A stretch of DNA of 64,000 nucleotides, from positions 23,377,033-23,441,032 of the forward strand of contig CM049309.1 of the NCBI GenBank assembly GCA_026874595.1, read 5' to 3'. Positions 10,366-24,626 of the stretch are shown piece by piece (position 1 is the first letter of the stretch; each line of letters begins with the position of its first letter). Made by a program: the position numbers and the translations under genes. Source of the stretch: Sipunculus nudus (Eukaryota; Annelida; Sipuncula; Golfingiida; Sipunculidae). The notes beneath the pieces are model-generated. The model saw only the letters and a list, made by a program, of their open reading frames with translations, was not told the origin of the DNA and did no database searches.

Positions 10366-13300
10366 GATCTTTTGTGACAGTCTGTAGTTACCTGTAATCG
10401 ATGTTTGTAAAATAAAACAACATACGTGTATGTCTCTTTGTAATAATGTTTCACCAAATTTGTCTGCAGTTTCTGGTGTTTAGAGTAATATATAACCAAG
10501 GAACCCCCTACAATGCTCGTATTCGCAATCATACATATAACGTTTCGGTATTCACCCTGTGAGTATTCCTTTAAGAATTGTTTGAGAGTAACTACATGAA
10601 GATATATCGTTTAAAGATTCACAACATTGCCGACAACAATTTTAACAATGAAACCAAATTATAAAATTACTGAATGGGTGTGAGCGTGCTGTAAGAACAA
10701 ATTTGAAATTATCTTTAAGCATATGGCTTTGGTCTGGACATTGATTGATTGTGCACGATTGTCATTTACTGCTAATTATTTAATATGTTCTTTGACATAT
10801 TTAATTTCATGGAATTTTGAGCTTTTGGGTATACTATACTTGTAATATGAAAACCATCGTTTCAAAGACAATATTTTTTAACGAAAGAGCGCTGTTGGTT
10901 TTCCTCGTGGCCCCACAGAAGTTAGAAAAGGAAAGTAAATGAAAATAATATCCTTTGTATAATTTTCATGACGTAATCAGTTTTGTTTTGTTCAAACTCC
11001 CCATTTTCCTGATGGATAGTTGAAATTTCAGCCATATGTTTAAAGATTGGTTTGGAGATACTTTCCCTATAATTCACTTTGCAGAAATGGTTTTAATCCG
11101 TCTTTCATGTGGGATAGAATGCAACATCATCGATGACCCAGCTTGCAAGACGGAAGAATATCAAATCCACTCTTCCTTAGGGTCGGATGATCCGTTTTAT
11201 CTTCTCTTTTATGATTTTAATTAGCCATATTTACCATAATCATATTACCTTTAATACTCGCTTCTTGAATTTTCTACGTTCTTCGAGCTCAGCATCCATA
11301 ATTTGACTATAATATTTATATTACATTATTACATTTTATACTACTTTCATTCCTGATAAAGTTAATCAAAACTAAACATTTTCCTATGTTTAAATCAGAG
11401 ACAAAAGCATCGGGAGAATTTACCGCCCATCCCCTCATATGACCAATATTGTTTTCATGGTTCTGTCTGCAAGGATATTTTTTCTATAAAAAAATTTCAT
11501 CCAGTTCCTTTAATGTTTTGGGGGAGGAAAACGTAGGTTTTTCTGTCTTTTTTTTCTGTACTTTTTATAACATGAAATAAAACTTAAAACAAAAGTAAAG
11601 TATCAGAATCATGTAAAATATGTCATGGTTCTACTTTAACGAATGATACATGTTTAAAATTTATTTTCTGTCTCTATTTGATCAAATAGATTGGCGGGGG
11701 AAAATAGCGTAGTTTAATATCTGAACTCTTTGAAATAACAGTGTAGGCCCGCTATGAGTGAACAAACTCCCTGTTTCTATACAGGTTCATGGCGAGAGGT
11801 ATACTGTATCCTCGTAGTGTCTGTCTGTAAATTTACGCATACACTTCCGGATAGATTTTGTTGCAATTTTGTGGAGGGTTCGGAAACCATCCAAGGAACA
11901 TTCCATTAGATTTTGGAGGTAATCTGGACCACTTTCATATGTTTTTTTTTTTCATTTACAAGCTTCCGCTTTTTCGTTTGTTGGTGTCGAGGCCCTGAGA
12001 CTTTTTAGAGGTATTACAAGTGAACGGACTGGAGAACAGTGACGCACATTTCTCCCTGCGCTTTATACAATGCTATTAAAACAGTCTGCTGAATACAAAT
12101 GTCACAGGGGTTTTATTTACACGTGACTAAAAATTATAAAGAATTCATAAAATGTGTTCAGGTTTGGAGTTTATGTCATTTAATTTATTGTTTTTTAATT
12201 TCATGTGGATGGTACAAATAACGTTCATGCGCTACTATCTCAAAAGATAGGATATCGTCATTCACAATTAAAACTAGAAGTATGCAATCGCCAAGCGACC
12301 ACAGGTGCTAATCCATGGCTTAGGATTGATATTGTCCCCACATTTAAGCTTCTGTAATCCGCCATATTGGTTTGAATATGAAAAAAAACACATGTTTAGA
12401 CAATCGCAATATACTATATCAACCGTATATGCATGTCAGAACATGCAATAACAGCGACATACAACCTTGCGAAAGACGTTTCAAGATGGCGGTGCTGATG
12501 AAGGTCAACCCTATCAATGAAGAACGAAATGAGTTTACCCGACGCCGTACAGGTCCACACTGAGCGCCTCATATCTTCTCTTACAATGTTTTATTTAGTA
12601 TGTTTGTTGGTTTCGTTCTCGGAGACTCGCTTCAATAAGATGTTGAAAGGCTACGTAGGCGGCATTTCAGAACGGTTCCTGAAAACCAATTCAGCTGGGG
12701 TTTCCCTAATGGCTCGCGTCTGACACGTCACGAAAAATACCCCCTTAGTCCTCTGTCTGCGGCTGTTTCAGACATTTTCAGTTACTTGTAGTGACAACAA
12801 CCATGTTTTCGTTAGATTTTGAAACGTAGACCGACGACAGGCAGACAGAAGGGGCGCAATTTTCAGTCTGTTGCACCAGTAATGATATATCAAACACCAT
12901 AATTCCGATAATTAATGCTTAGTACCATGTATTTACACTTCATTTGTGAACAGGTGTCAAACGATGGACACAACAATTAAGTCTTTTTATGAAACAATGA
13001 AAATAGCAAATAACTATCCATATTGAAAAGCTTCTCCTTTTTTCTTAAATGTTATCGAATATAATTGTTTCATCATCGGCGAACCTTAATAATAATAAAA
13101 ATAATGATAATATTTAATAAATAAATAATACAACATAATTTGATACATTAAGGTAATAATAAGTCCTGTAAAAGTTATAACATTTACAAATACTAAATCT
13201 ATCTAGGTTCTTTGACCCTAAGTACATTTTCGTAAGCATTTTAAACACATTTTATATATTTTATATATACACTGCATACGAGCACTAGACATCCAAAAGT

Positions 13301-13589
13301 GTGACTTGTTAACTCTCTACTGGGACCGTTACATTCATCAAGATATATCCCCAACATCTCGAGGACGGATGTATCAGAAGTTTTATGTATCAGTGCAAAG
13401 CGGTGTCCTATGACTAATATTATGCTCTAAGGTCAGTTCTTGAAAATCAGCCATATTTGAGATTTAGCGCAAACACGGGCAGAAGAAAGAAAAGATTTGT
13501 AATCGATGACTTCGCACTCTGGGGTCCATTCACAAAATAGTTTGACCTAATATCAATCTAGAAATAAACTTATCAACAAAATAGTGGGT
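10366..13589. other. AT-rich sequence without a recognised gene
   Basis: Only short frames. One has a good start context (aagatggcgg at 12484-12493, followed by 25 sense codons), but no family match or clear splice site was found. The rest shows no repeats or RNA genes by eye. Confidence 0.4.
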
Positions 13590-13735
13590 TATACTGATCC
13601 GTCCTCGGCCGATGGTTTTCTCCGGGTCCTCCACCTCAAGACACAATGAACCGAAAGCCACCATCTGGGTCATGGAGAGTATTAGTTATAATGACTATTT
13701 TACTATCCATGTAAAACAAATACAGTTAATAGTTG
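13590..13735 (+). mobile_element. SINE 3' fragment
   Basis: Shares its body with the SINE at 28430: gatggttttctccgggtcctcc, then accatctgggtcatggagag, then an atccatgtaaaacaaat tail. The tRNA-like head is missing, so this is a 5'-truncated copy. Confidence 0.55.
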
Positions 13736-16700
13736 AACTCCCCATTCCATACGGGGGAGGCTGATCTATAAAATGACTAAAGTAGACATTGCATTTCAAC
13801 AAGTTGCGAGTTATATGTATAAACATTATGCGACTAGGTGTCACTGATGTTGAACGTGTCCATGAATAAATATTTAAAAGACTCGCGAATTAGTTATGTT
13901 CTTCTTTTAATCTTGATCGAGAGTTCAAGGTATTCTGCATATACATATAAGAAACAAAGAAGTGATGATGATGATGATGATTTTGTAAAGCTAATTAAAG
14001 TAATGAATGAGCGAGGATCAAAGCATCATATATTGACAATGTTGGCTTTGGACAATAATAATTCTCCTCTCTTGTGTTTGCATCTTGATCGTTCCTGTAT
14101 CTGGAGTAAACCTTTTGTTTCCGAGGCGTGCGGCGTTTTGTTATTTCACTCCTCGCACCGCTCTCACTAATTGAATTAGATGTCAGAACGTGTTGACAGA
14201 GAGGGCACAAAAGGAACAGGGCCAGATGACGACACTGATTAATACATCCGGCATGTTATCCACAGCCAACAATGAATTGTCTCAGGTTCTTATCTGAATC
14301 CATCATTATATGCAACGTCATCATGACGTCATAGGTATTTTTTCATGAGCTTCATGCCCGCAAAACGATTTTTCCACATGCCATAAGTTATCACAATGAT
14401 TTCACCACAGGTCAAGACTTGAACTATAAAGACACCACGATGAAAACAGGAAAAACTACCACAGACAATAGTGTTATGGCACATTTGAACGATGTGATTA
14501 AATATTTCAGTCGCGTTTACATTGTGTACGCATCCTGTTTGTGAGTGTGTTTTAATGTTCAAACCTAGCAGTGGAAACAAAGCCTTCCTCATTCATTAAT
14601 AGGTTTGATTAAATAATTGAGGAATTCAGATTTTTCAGTAGCTGAATAAATTTCCGAAATAGGGTATGTCTAGTGTCCATGGATTCCAGCAGCTTTTGCG
14701 CAAGACCCATGGCGCATTCTACATATTATTTCATACACATTTTTCTCGTACACAAATACTTGATACTCAAGACATAACATACACATCCTTTTAATTTGAA
14801 CAAGTCAATACAAACTGTAAACATTCATTTTTAAAATGGAGACATAACTTTAATTTTAAGAGTGACCATACCCTTAACATTTCATTTTGACAAATCGTTA
14901 GGTTTCCAAGGCATGGCCGCTGGATTGCTCTGATATTAAGTATGCCTACTGATCTCGACATCTTTTATTGTTTGCAAAAGAGCTGTTACGAAACCTACAA
15001 CTATTTTAAAACCATTTTACTTATTTATGTATTTGAGAATTGGTTGAATGTCTTGTCTTGAAATTTTGTAAGCTTCCTGATATTGGAAAGTTCTTTTTAG
15101 TCAAACAGTATCTTCGAATCCATGTTCAATTTTCCGAGACTGTTAAATGTTCATTTTCTAAGCATCGGCATAACAGATTGCCCCGAAACCGAATGTGCCT
15201 GTAACTGCATATCCATAATCAAACTCCCGATAAATGAAAGTAAAAGGACTTAGGACTCTTCCAAAATATCCTCACCCCTCTATACTATATAGACTAGTTT
15301 GTGAAGAAAACGTTATGTATTTCTTTTTTATAGGTGTTTTCCTTAAAAAATCATTTTCGTGCCCAATGTTGTGTAAGTACTATTAAATTAGTGACGTCAT
15401 TTTGGTTGGGATAGTCTTTTGACTGATACATATGAATGTAGCCCCGAGAGATAGCCATGTTCGTGTAGTGACATTCCTACAAAGAATATATAGAGCCATG
15501 GACGGCAATTTCGACTATTACAAAACGACATCGAATAATATTTTCATACTTATATTGATCACCAAAACAAAACGAAATATGCATTGTCCGGTAGATGCAA
15601 AAACAACAGTTTAATCTGATACAGAGAGAAAAATGACCTATGCATTGCTTAAAATTATACACAATTCATAGCATAAACTATAACCTCTAGGTCTCAAAGA
15701 TAATAGTTAGGTTGTAATCGATCGCTGGTTCAACCAAGAGCTCCCCCGCCAGAGAATGAAGCCCAGACTGGTCTGTCAACAGGTGACAGACAAAGTATTG
15801 AACAAGTCAGTAGAAGACTGTTCTGTCACGAGTATCTAACCGTAAAAAGCAGTCTTCCTCCCAAATGCCAAAATTGATTTTCAAAGGAAACGCTTTGCGT
15901 TGCTGCTTGTATGTTTGCTATCGATTCATGCCCACTAAACTCTGAGCTCTTGTTACAAATATGTCCCAAACGATTCAAAATTTAAAGGTCGTGGCACGCA
16001 CTGGCTGTTTGACCAATGGTCATCCGTAAATATAAACAGATATTTAAATGTAATTCCTCAACGTCAAACCTTGAAGCAACACTGGAAATTCAAAAAACTT
16101 CTCATGTCTTTTTGCGACCATAAGGTATTTTATATTTGCATTAGATATTTTATGTGGGATTTACATCAAAATCTATATTGATAAGAAATATGCCTCAAGT
16201 AGCAGTTACTGAGCATTTAAGAAGACATTCCGGCTGTCGGCTTTGACGAGGAATGAAGAACCTTTCAAAACTCTTGGAGACTCCAAAAACTTTACGACTG
16301 ACACCGAGTGCAGAATGGGTCACGGGTTATAAGCCTAAATATTGACAAGGTGGAGATTTATTGAAAATGTTTTTCTCATGGGCCGTTGAGGGAACAGCAT
16401 ATTGCAGTCCGTCACGCTTGTACCGGTAAAAACTGGCCTGATGAAAGCTTACTAGCTCAGGCGGAAGACACGTTCTGTAGAGAAGGCGGGAAATGAATTT
16501 GTCCGGGCTGGCCGCGGCTGTCTCCTCTATCAGAGCTATACATAGAAGTTATGACATTATGCGTAGAGCTGTCAGCGTTAAGGATATGCTTGCTAATACA
16601 GATGAGAAAGAGTCAGGCTACTCTTGGTGACCATAAATAGACTGGACAAAAAGCCAAGAGCGTATGAAACAGGGTTTACGGCACAAACTCGCGTGTGGCA

Positions 16701-17091
16701 TGATCATTCACGAGGTTTCACTTGCCGTTTGCTACATGGACGGTTAGGTTACTATATATTCATGCCATGGTTCCAGGCTTGTGGCTCTATTAAGTGTTTA
16801 TCGGCCATTAATCCCCAGACAAATAGCCATTGCAGCACTGGATGCTGCGTCGCCGGTTTAGAGCTCGCCTTCCATACTCTATCAAGTCAAGCATTCATTG
16901 TGCAGTCACTGGGTCCGGAGCAATACTCTTTCAGACTGATAAAAACGATATGCACACTTATGTGCGTACATCATCCTTAAGTTCTACTGGTCCTGCATAC
17001 ATAACGGACCATTGCACTTGGAAACGCTTTGCCATAATAAGTACCGTGTAATATGATTTCCAATGATGATCCTACACGGCACTTAGTAGAA
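13736..17091. other. No recognised gene
   Basis: Contains a short (GAT)n run at 13962-13981 and ORFs of up to 118 codons (16624-16980, plus). These show no domain, signal peptide or splice context that could be recognised. 16.4-16.9 kb is somewhat GC-richer. Confidence 0.35.
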
Positions 17092-17220
17092 CTCACACCT
17101 CCGCCAAGGAAACATAATCTTAGTGGTTCTTTGTTCTAATCCTCATCAAACTTTTATTCGATATTCCCTGACCATGCCAAACCCTCCAGAATGTTTCCAG
17201 GAAATCAGTTATGTATTTCT
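17092..17220. mobile_element. Fragment of the CCTCCGCC repeat family
   Basis: Starts acctccgccaaggaaacata, then reads into caaacttttattcgat and gaccatgccaaaccctcc. The start matches a repeat type with CCTCCGCC/GGCGGAGG ends that is widespread in animal genomes. Only one end is visible here. Confidence 0.4.
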
Positions 17221-17624
17221 TTGGGAATTTCTGCTGATAAAAGCAAATGAACCAAAAAAAAAAAACACACGGGAAAACACAACCTCCTTTGCATAGATAA
17301 AAATAACCGTTTCCCGTTTGATAGAAACTCTTTTTATTTGTTTATGTCTTTTTATTTGTTCACAACTTGTTGATAAACACTGTAAATCAGTTGACGTTTA
17401 ATGGATTTTTCATGGTTCATCTATTTTGGTCGGATTCTACTAATAGTTTCGTGCGATAGTCACGGTCGGTCTACTATCATGGGTTATCAAATTTATTCAG
17501 GCAGGTCTGGACAGCCAGAGTCGACTTTAAAATAGTTTCCGACCTTGGCAACTTTAATGACATGAACCGTCACCACCGCCTCTATATCATAAAAGAATTA
17601 GAAATGTGCATTCTTAGGAATGTA

Positions 17625-17945
17625 AGCTTCTGGCTATGGGGGGGGGGGTCCCCTTGGTGGGATGTTCTTAAACCGTAATTGCATTCACCTATTCGGCTCA
17701 TGTTCCCATGTTCATTAATGCACAAGTGACTCTACTTTTGTGAAAATTTCCTTGATGACGTTCTGAATCCGGATCGTGTGCCGGATCCACACAAAATTCT
17801 TATCTGTTCTTCGTTGGCACATTCTCGAAATGCCCTGAGAAGTGCATGAGAATCCGTTCAGGTTTTCGTGAGTTATGTTATGAAGATACACAAAACACAC
17901 ACACGGACGGAGATGAATACATAACCTCGTGGCGGACGCAAGAAA
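17625..17945 (-). mobile_element. CCTCCGCC-family repeat copy
   Basis: Shares, in order with the copies at 29056 and 30205: a gttcatt.atgcaca segment, tgatgacgttctgaatccgg, ccggatccacacaaaattc, gaaatgcc, catgagaatccgttcag, a CA-rich tract and a gatgaatacataacctcgtg end. A non-autonomous element or LINE 3' end are both possible. The family name is not assigned. Confidence 0.55.
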
Positions 17946-18766
17946 AGTTATGATTCCACGAATAAACGTCGGACTTACATACCAAAGCAGTCATTAATAA
18001 TATTTTAGAGCCATCGGCCATGATCAACAGTTTAACACGCGTCAGTGTGAAGCTGTTCTCACTGCTTTATGGTTTTTGTTGACGCCTTTCCCTGATTTAC
18101 TTTATCCTGAGACTGCTTTTCCCGGAATGGATAATCCCTGTTTAAGCAAAGATTGGGCGGATCAAATTAGAATATATCTCCCAGAGATGTAATAGTATCA
18201 ATCCATTATCAAGTTTTTAACTATCCTAAAATAAATAGCAATGTAAGATCTGTCTGAAATGTTTACTGATAAAATATATTCCGATCATCTGTTTTGAAAG
18301 TAGGTTTGACATGTAGCTGTTCCATACATAAATCTTGAATCAATTTTACTTATAAAATATATTCCGTTGATTTCTTGGGAAGGTACTTTAGAAATTCAGC
18401 GTTTCCATATAAGGATCTCGAATCTTGAAAGATAAACCTTTCAGAGCCAACTTGAAGCAGACCATATCCGTTGTAACATATAACACATTCTTGCGTTGTC
18501 ACATGGACGTAAATTTGACCTGGACGGGTATCAATAAAGTGAGTTTACCCGCTGGATGCACTGGCATGGTTTTTGATAGACCCTTCGCCAAATTTCCAGA
18601 ATAATGTCTAAGATGTACCGGAAAAACGACACACTTCGTACCGTTCTCAACACTCAATGACCAAAAACCCGACTTTTTTCGAAGCGTTCCATCAGAAGAA
18701 TTGCCAGACAACGATTGAGTGCCATTTGACAATTATAAAATAGCTTTTTTATAGTGATATATAGCT

Positions 18767-18774
18767 GTTTATAT

Positions 18775-18855
<81 letters not shown>
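18767..18855. repeat. (TA)n joined to (GA)n microsatellite
   Basis: TA run at about 18767-18828, followed directly by a GA run with two CA interruptions. Confidence 0.95.
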
Positions 18856-18861
<6 letters not shown>

Positions 18862-19613
18862 GACAGAGACACAGTGTTTTAGCACGCTTTACAATTAGTT
18901 ATTCAGGATGGATGAAACAAAACAGAACCCATCCAGAAAGTATAAGGAAAGGCTGCCAAAATTGTCAGAATCTTGTCAGAACACGTCAGAATATCAGCAA
19001 ATTCCACTGGCGTGCGAGGGCGAGGATAAACTACAGGGCAGCAACCACAGACCAGTTGAACAACCAGTTGTATACTGCTGCACGCATTAAAGTACAAACT
19101 GCAGTAGTAGGACTGTCCACAACATACTGCACTGGAACCTGACACGAAAAAATGCTGCAGAGGCAAATAAAGTAGAACAAGTATCTCCGAGTAAACCAGT
19201 GACATAAACCACCAAAAGCTCAATAAATAGAAATACAAAGTAAGATTCACCCGTCCTTCAGATGTTGTTCCTACTCGGAACAAGCCTCTTCCATTAAGGA
19301 GTGTGAGACTACTGTCAAAAATAAAAATTTTGTCACATTTCAAGGAAACACCTTCTTAAATTTCACGTGCGTAGGCTTTCAAATATTTCTTATTCCGTGA
19401 CATCCAAGATTATGTAATTTACCTTCTAACAGGTTTATCCACAGATTTGAACTGCATTACATTTTCACTGCATTTATACGTAAGAGAACTGAGGCCCTTT
19501 AGCCTTAGTTCTGGCAAATTCACGAGCTACCACATGGTTATCTTTTCCTGCCAATATTCCCTCATCTTTCCAGCAGATACCTTGCTGTCCCTGCATCTTT
19601 TGCTCCTTTGGAA
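18856..19613. other. No recognised gene
   Basis: A 146-codon minus-strand frame (18903-19343) and overlapping plus-strand frames cover this stretch. None shows a recognisable domain, and the opposite strands are open over the same bases. Confidence 0.35.
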
Positions 19614-20651
19614 AGTCCATGGCCCAGTACGGGTATAGCTCCCCCAAGGGGAATTTTCTAGACCATAATTTTCTTATACCTAGTGGCCCCTACTTTGTGA
19701 ACATGAATGTTGGCACTTGAAACTAGGCTGATTTTTTCGATGAATGGCTTTTTTTATCAAACCGCGTCATAGCGCCATGTTTGCTACTGACGGAAATCGG
19801 TTAAGGGAGTATGGTCACAAAATGGACTGTAACTTCCTGAATATATGCCCTATGGTGGTAAAATAAACACCATTTTACCCACCTTCATTGCTGAACAAGA
19901 TAGATATTACTGTGTTTCTATTTGGATGTGTTGCATGCATATAATGAGCAGTTATATCCAATATTTTTGTGTGTGCATGTGTGTAGTCTAAATATAATAT
20001 GGTCTAGTGGCAGAAGTTTTGCAATGATAATTCCTGCAGTTTGGCAGGAAATAAAATCATTTTTGGAATTTGACATAACTACTTTTAATAAGCATAAAAA
20101 TCATCCAAATACACGCATATTTATATCTTACTTGTTAAACAAAAAGTAAAATGGTGGAGTAAAATTGTGTTTATTTCACTACCATAGGGCTTGTCTTAAG
20201 GTTACAGTCAATTTTATGTCCATACACCCTTACCAATTTCCCTCAGCCATGAAGTTGGCACTTTGACGCTATATGATAAAGGGCCATTTCTCGAAAAATC
20301 GACCTTGTTTGAACCACCAATATTCATTTTCATGAATTAGGGACCTTAGGAAACAATATATTTAACTGAGACTAAGAAGAAAATCAATATAATTTATTGT
20401 GTCAAAACTTTTGGTTAAAAATGAAGACCATAGGGCTATATTAAGGAAGTTACAGTCGATTTTGTGACCATCCTCCCTTAACCAGTTTCCGTCAGTCGCA
20501 AAGTTGGCACGTCGACGGGGTTTGATAAAAAATCAGTCTTGTTTCAAGTCCCAGCATTCCTTAAAAAAAGAGGGACCTCTAAGTATAAGAAGGTAAGGGT
20601 CTAGAAAGTTCCTCCTGGGGAGGGAGCCATACCCCTACTGGCCCATGGACT
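19614..20651. mobile_element. Foldback (long inverted repeat) element
   Basis: The left end AGTCCATGG at 19614 is matched in inverted orientation by CCATGGACT ending at 20651. The left arm runs to about 19885 and can be followed through cagtacgggtatagctcccc, ttctagaccataatttt, ggcacttgaaactagg, tttatcaaaccgcg, ggttaagggagtatggtca and gccctatggtgg. Each has an inverted counterpart in the right half. The right half holds two diverged copies in tandem (about 20140-20345 and 20429-20651), so the structure is one left arm, a loop of about 260 bases and two right-arm units. No ORF suggests a transposase, and a target duplication could not be fixed. Confidence 0.7.
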
Positions 20652-21295
20652 ATTGGTTTATAACTTTAATACCCGGAAGAAAACAACTGATGAGATGGCA
20701 GACACATTCCGCTACATATTACACATGAGTATCGGTGTCCATATAGTTTAGTCTAAACATCAGTAACACCATAGAAATGTTACGTTAAATCAGTACCATC
20801 AAATTATCAGTGCAATACATAAGAGAAAAAAAATATTCCGTGTCGGAGGCAAAACCGGACAGGTGCCGCTTTTCGGCCAGTGTGTTCGAAACTCTAATGT
20901 TTATCAGGTGTTATACACACCTTTTACCTGCTCAAAATAGAGAAGAGTGAACTGATCTCCCTCCATGATGAGGATTAATTTTTTTTCAGATTTGGTGAAC
21001 AGAAATTACTGAGTTTATCTTTTGAGTTTAAATAAACATGAAATAAACTTGTCGGAAATACATAATACTGAATATTTAGCAGAAATGTACATATTGAATG
21101 CATGAATGTCCATTAATAATATAAATAAATTAATTAATTTATTATTTTTTTTTAAATTTTCAAACAAACAAAATTTCTGTTACAATGTAAATTCAGGAAG
21201 AATTAAATGTTCCACCTACAGGGGTTGAGGATGGGGTGGGGGTACAGAGCCCTGTTTGATCCATTAGTCCTTCTTCAGTAATAGTAAAAGTAATA
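20652..21295. other. No recognised gene
   Basis: AT-rich DNA with poly-T/poly-A runs near 21140. Nothing further seen. Confidence 0.4.
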
Positions 21296-21510
21296 GTAGC
21301 AGAAGCTAAGTAATAGTAATAGAAATAAGTTTGTTATAGTAATATATATATGGAATATGAAGAAGAAGCAATAGTAAAAGAATCCGTGTAATAGCACCCA
21401 GGATATAGCAATAATAGCAGATACCAATTAATAGTACTAGAAATAAGTTTGTTATAGTAATAGATAGAATATGAAGTAGAAGTAATAGCAATTGAACTCG
21501 TGTAATATTA
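21296..21510. repeat. Diverged tandem duplication, unit about 125 bases, AAT/GTA-rich
   Basis: The string agaaataagtttgttatagt occurs twice (about 21320 and 21440), in each case preceded by taatagta and followed by gaatatgaag. This indicates a local duplication of simple TAG/TAA-rich sequence. Confidence 0.65.
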
Positions 21511-21589
21511 CCAAAACCTATTATGTCCACCAGTTTTTGCATGTTTGCATTTTCGAGGTTGTAGTCTAAGTGAGGTTTTATATAAAGAG

Positions 21590-21675
21590 CAAAAACGAAT
21601 CGGGACCCTGAACAAGTGGTCGTTATTAATAGGTGATCGCTAAACCGATTTGGTCGTTAGTCGAGGTTTCATTTA
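21590..21675. mobile_element. pogo/Tigger-like transposon end fragment
   Basis: Contains cgggaccctgaacaagtgg, tcgttattaatagg and gtcgttagtcgaggtttcat, adjoining a short TA run. This is the inverted-end pattern (GTGGTCGTTA...CGAGGTTT) of pogo-type elements. Short and without coding capacity. Confidence 0.4.
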
Positions 21676-24626
21676 TATATATTTTAAGCTATGGAGCTAT
21701 TTTAAGCTATTAGATCTCCATTTCTTTTGTCAGTCATCTCTTGGTGTCTTCGGGGTATCCGTTAGTTAAATGGATGGGCGGACGTTTTATTAAGCCTTGA
21801 ACAGGTTATTAAATTATCTAATTGATACATTTTTCAACCGCCGGAGATATCTACACAGGAGTACCGTAAAGGGTCCCAGCTTTCGGACACACAGACAGAA
21901 CTCCCAGCTGATTAAGTGGAGTCCATGTACATGTCAATCTACTCCTCCCAAGCTTTTCAATATTACTGATCGAAAGTGCTGGCAATTTGTCTACATAAAT
22001 CCTGACAATGTGGCTGAAGAACCACTCAAGTGAGCTATAGAATATGTGGTTATATGCAGTGTCATCCATCAAAGGAATCATTCTGGGTGTTTGCAAGTAA
22101 AATACAGTGAAGGGATGCACTGAACCTCTATATAAACGTTTATTGCCGATGCTATTTTAAAGTGAGGTCACTATAAAATGTATAAATGATTGAGCAGTTC
22201 GTGAGGTGCATGGTCATTAAGATCGCATACATTGAGGGAAACACAGCAATGAATATATAGTTTAAAATATCCACAACCGACACCGCATGAACTACATTTT
22301 TAGGCAGTAAATAACAGTTGAAATATTTGGTTTATGGTACTATTTCATTAAGAAAGAGCTTACATGTTGGAGATTTTCATGTATCAAACTGTTTTTTTTT
22401 TAAGACATATTATACCTGCTTAATTTCTTTATTTGATCCATGGATATCAGTAAAATAAGCATATGTATTATTTATAGGTCACGTACTTAGCAAGCTTGTA
22501 GCATGTATGCATATCGTTCTTATAAACAGTGTGATAACCCCACTGATAGGGCATAGGATGTACTTATACAAAAGACCATCAATCAGTTTGTTTATATGCG
22601 TAAGGTAACACCATTGGGAGTTTAACGAAAGTGCCGAATGTCCTCACAAAAGTTTTGGGATTGTGGGTAGAGAATTCCTTTCCCACAATGCACTGGGCTT
22701 ATAAATGCGGTGAAGAGGATAAAAGAGTCCGTAAAATATGTTGGATCAGATTCTTTTTTTTTGAGGCAAATTACATGAACAGGAATGAGTCTGTGATAAG
22801 GATTAAAATTAATAATGTTTGGGAAACCTGCGTATATGCAACGTACGTAAACAGAAACTTTCTCCTGAATTTTAACAAATTTTGATATTGATGTTTCACA
22901 GATGACCCGGCCGTCCCAAGAATACTTAACTCGAAGAGATTTCTCTTTTAATAGAAGCGACCTCTGGTGGAAGGGTAAACGAAAGTGTGTATGACAACAC
23001 CGCCGATAACTTTGTCATTATATATTTGTCAATTGATACCAATAAAGGAATAAATATGGGAAGCATTCGCTTCAGCATCATATTCTATATACTCTCCGGT
23101 ATGTTAAAGAATTCGTAAGAAATATATTGCAAGTACACATGTAACGCACCCAATGAACTCTTCCGCTGAAGGCGAGAGCATGGTTTTCACAAAAGAAGAT
23201 TGATTTTACCAATATTTCTTTTCACTAATACAAAAACATGGAGGTTTTGAAAACCCGTGACGACGTCAGACACTAATTATTACTGGGTCTCTGTAGGATC
23301 GTGGCTTTGTAAACACAGAGCGACTGTGGCTCGGTTGAGATCACTTTAACCTGTTTCTTTAGTTAATGTTGTATTTAGTATGGTGCTCACGGAAGATGGC
23401 GTCCCTTCAGCCGTCAGTCTTAATAGATAACAATCAATACCCGAGACATGTAAATAAAATGAACATGAAATGTTTGAAGTTCCTTCAGGACCTGAGTTTC
23501 TTTTATATGAGTAAATTCATCAGAGTATTTAAAAAAAAAACTGATCAGAAAATGGGTTCCTAAACGATGTTTATCTCGTTGTGGCGCCGAAATTGGTCTA
23601 ATTTTCTCAAAATGTTCATAAAATGACAGATTTTTTTTCTAGAAACTATGAGTAATTTGGCCTTCTTGGCCGCTTGCGTCATAATGTTAATAAGGTTCGA
23701 AGATTTTGTTTCGATTAAAGAATTATACATCAGTATCAAAAACAAAAAAAGGATCAAACATTTGGGGAAGATGTCAACCCGGTTCATGTATGCATAAAGT
23801 AAACGTCTTTTTCAGTGGTTTGGGATGATGCTAACATAACTCGAGATACGATATAGATAGGTCCTGTTTATCCCTATTTGACTTCTAGCTAAAACATTGA
23901 TTTTTTTTGTGCCGATCTGTTATTACGGTCTTTGATTAAAGTGAACTTAAGAATGTAAACCGTCTTCTGTGGTATAGCACAGAGCCTTAAGTCGGGAGAT
24001 CATGGGTACGAATCACAGCCAAGCGGTCTACCCCACCCAAAGTTAGTGTACTGCAGGCTTAAACTGGAGACTACCTCACAATCGTGTTTCACCCACAAAC
24101 GCGTGCGCCTTTCCTGGGTTCTTTGGTGTTATGCCACAGCAACTGGGATGACACAGGACCCGTAGGAGTGATATACAGATTCTGGTTGACACTAGGATTA
24201 TTGCACGCGTGTAAGCCCCTGTCACGTGGTTTGAAACCGGAATGGGATTTTTGCAGACGACAAAGTACTTTGTTAAGGAAGCATTGAAAAAAATGAAGGT
24301 GGTTACCTTCACTAAGAAAACTGTAATTTGGAATCATGGGTGTCTGTTGTACAGGGTGCCAATATTTCCATCTTGGGTAATCTATGGTACTCATACACGC
24401 ATGGTGCCAGTCTGTAATTACGACTTTGCCATCTTGTGATCTTAATTTTATGGTGCCTGTGTGGTTGATTTACAAGAGAACCAATCAGGTGTTAATGGTT
24501 TACCGGTCTTGGTCTCCCAGTCTCATAATAACTTGGAAAAGATCTGGCTTTCAAACTCTCTTTTAACTAACGATACAGTTTTCAGAATCTGCAATGTTAA
24601 ACTTACAGTATATATGTACATTGTAT
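21676..24626. other. No recognised gene; a weak tRNA-like SINE head near 23970
   Basis: Around 23970-24020 the order tggtatagcacag ... gggtacgaatc resembles A and B boxes of a tRNA-derived SINE on the plus strand, but it is degenerate. The remainder has only short frames without recognisable domains. Confidence 0.3.

Noticed and set aside
16624-16980. 118-codon plus ORF
   Set aside because: No domain, splice context or recognisable family.
18903-19343. 146-codon minus ORF
   Set aside because: No recognisable domain, and overlapping plus frames are open over the same bases.
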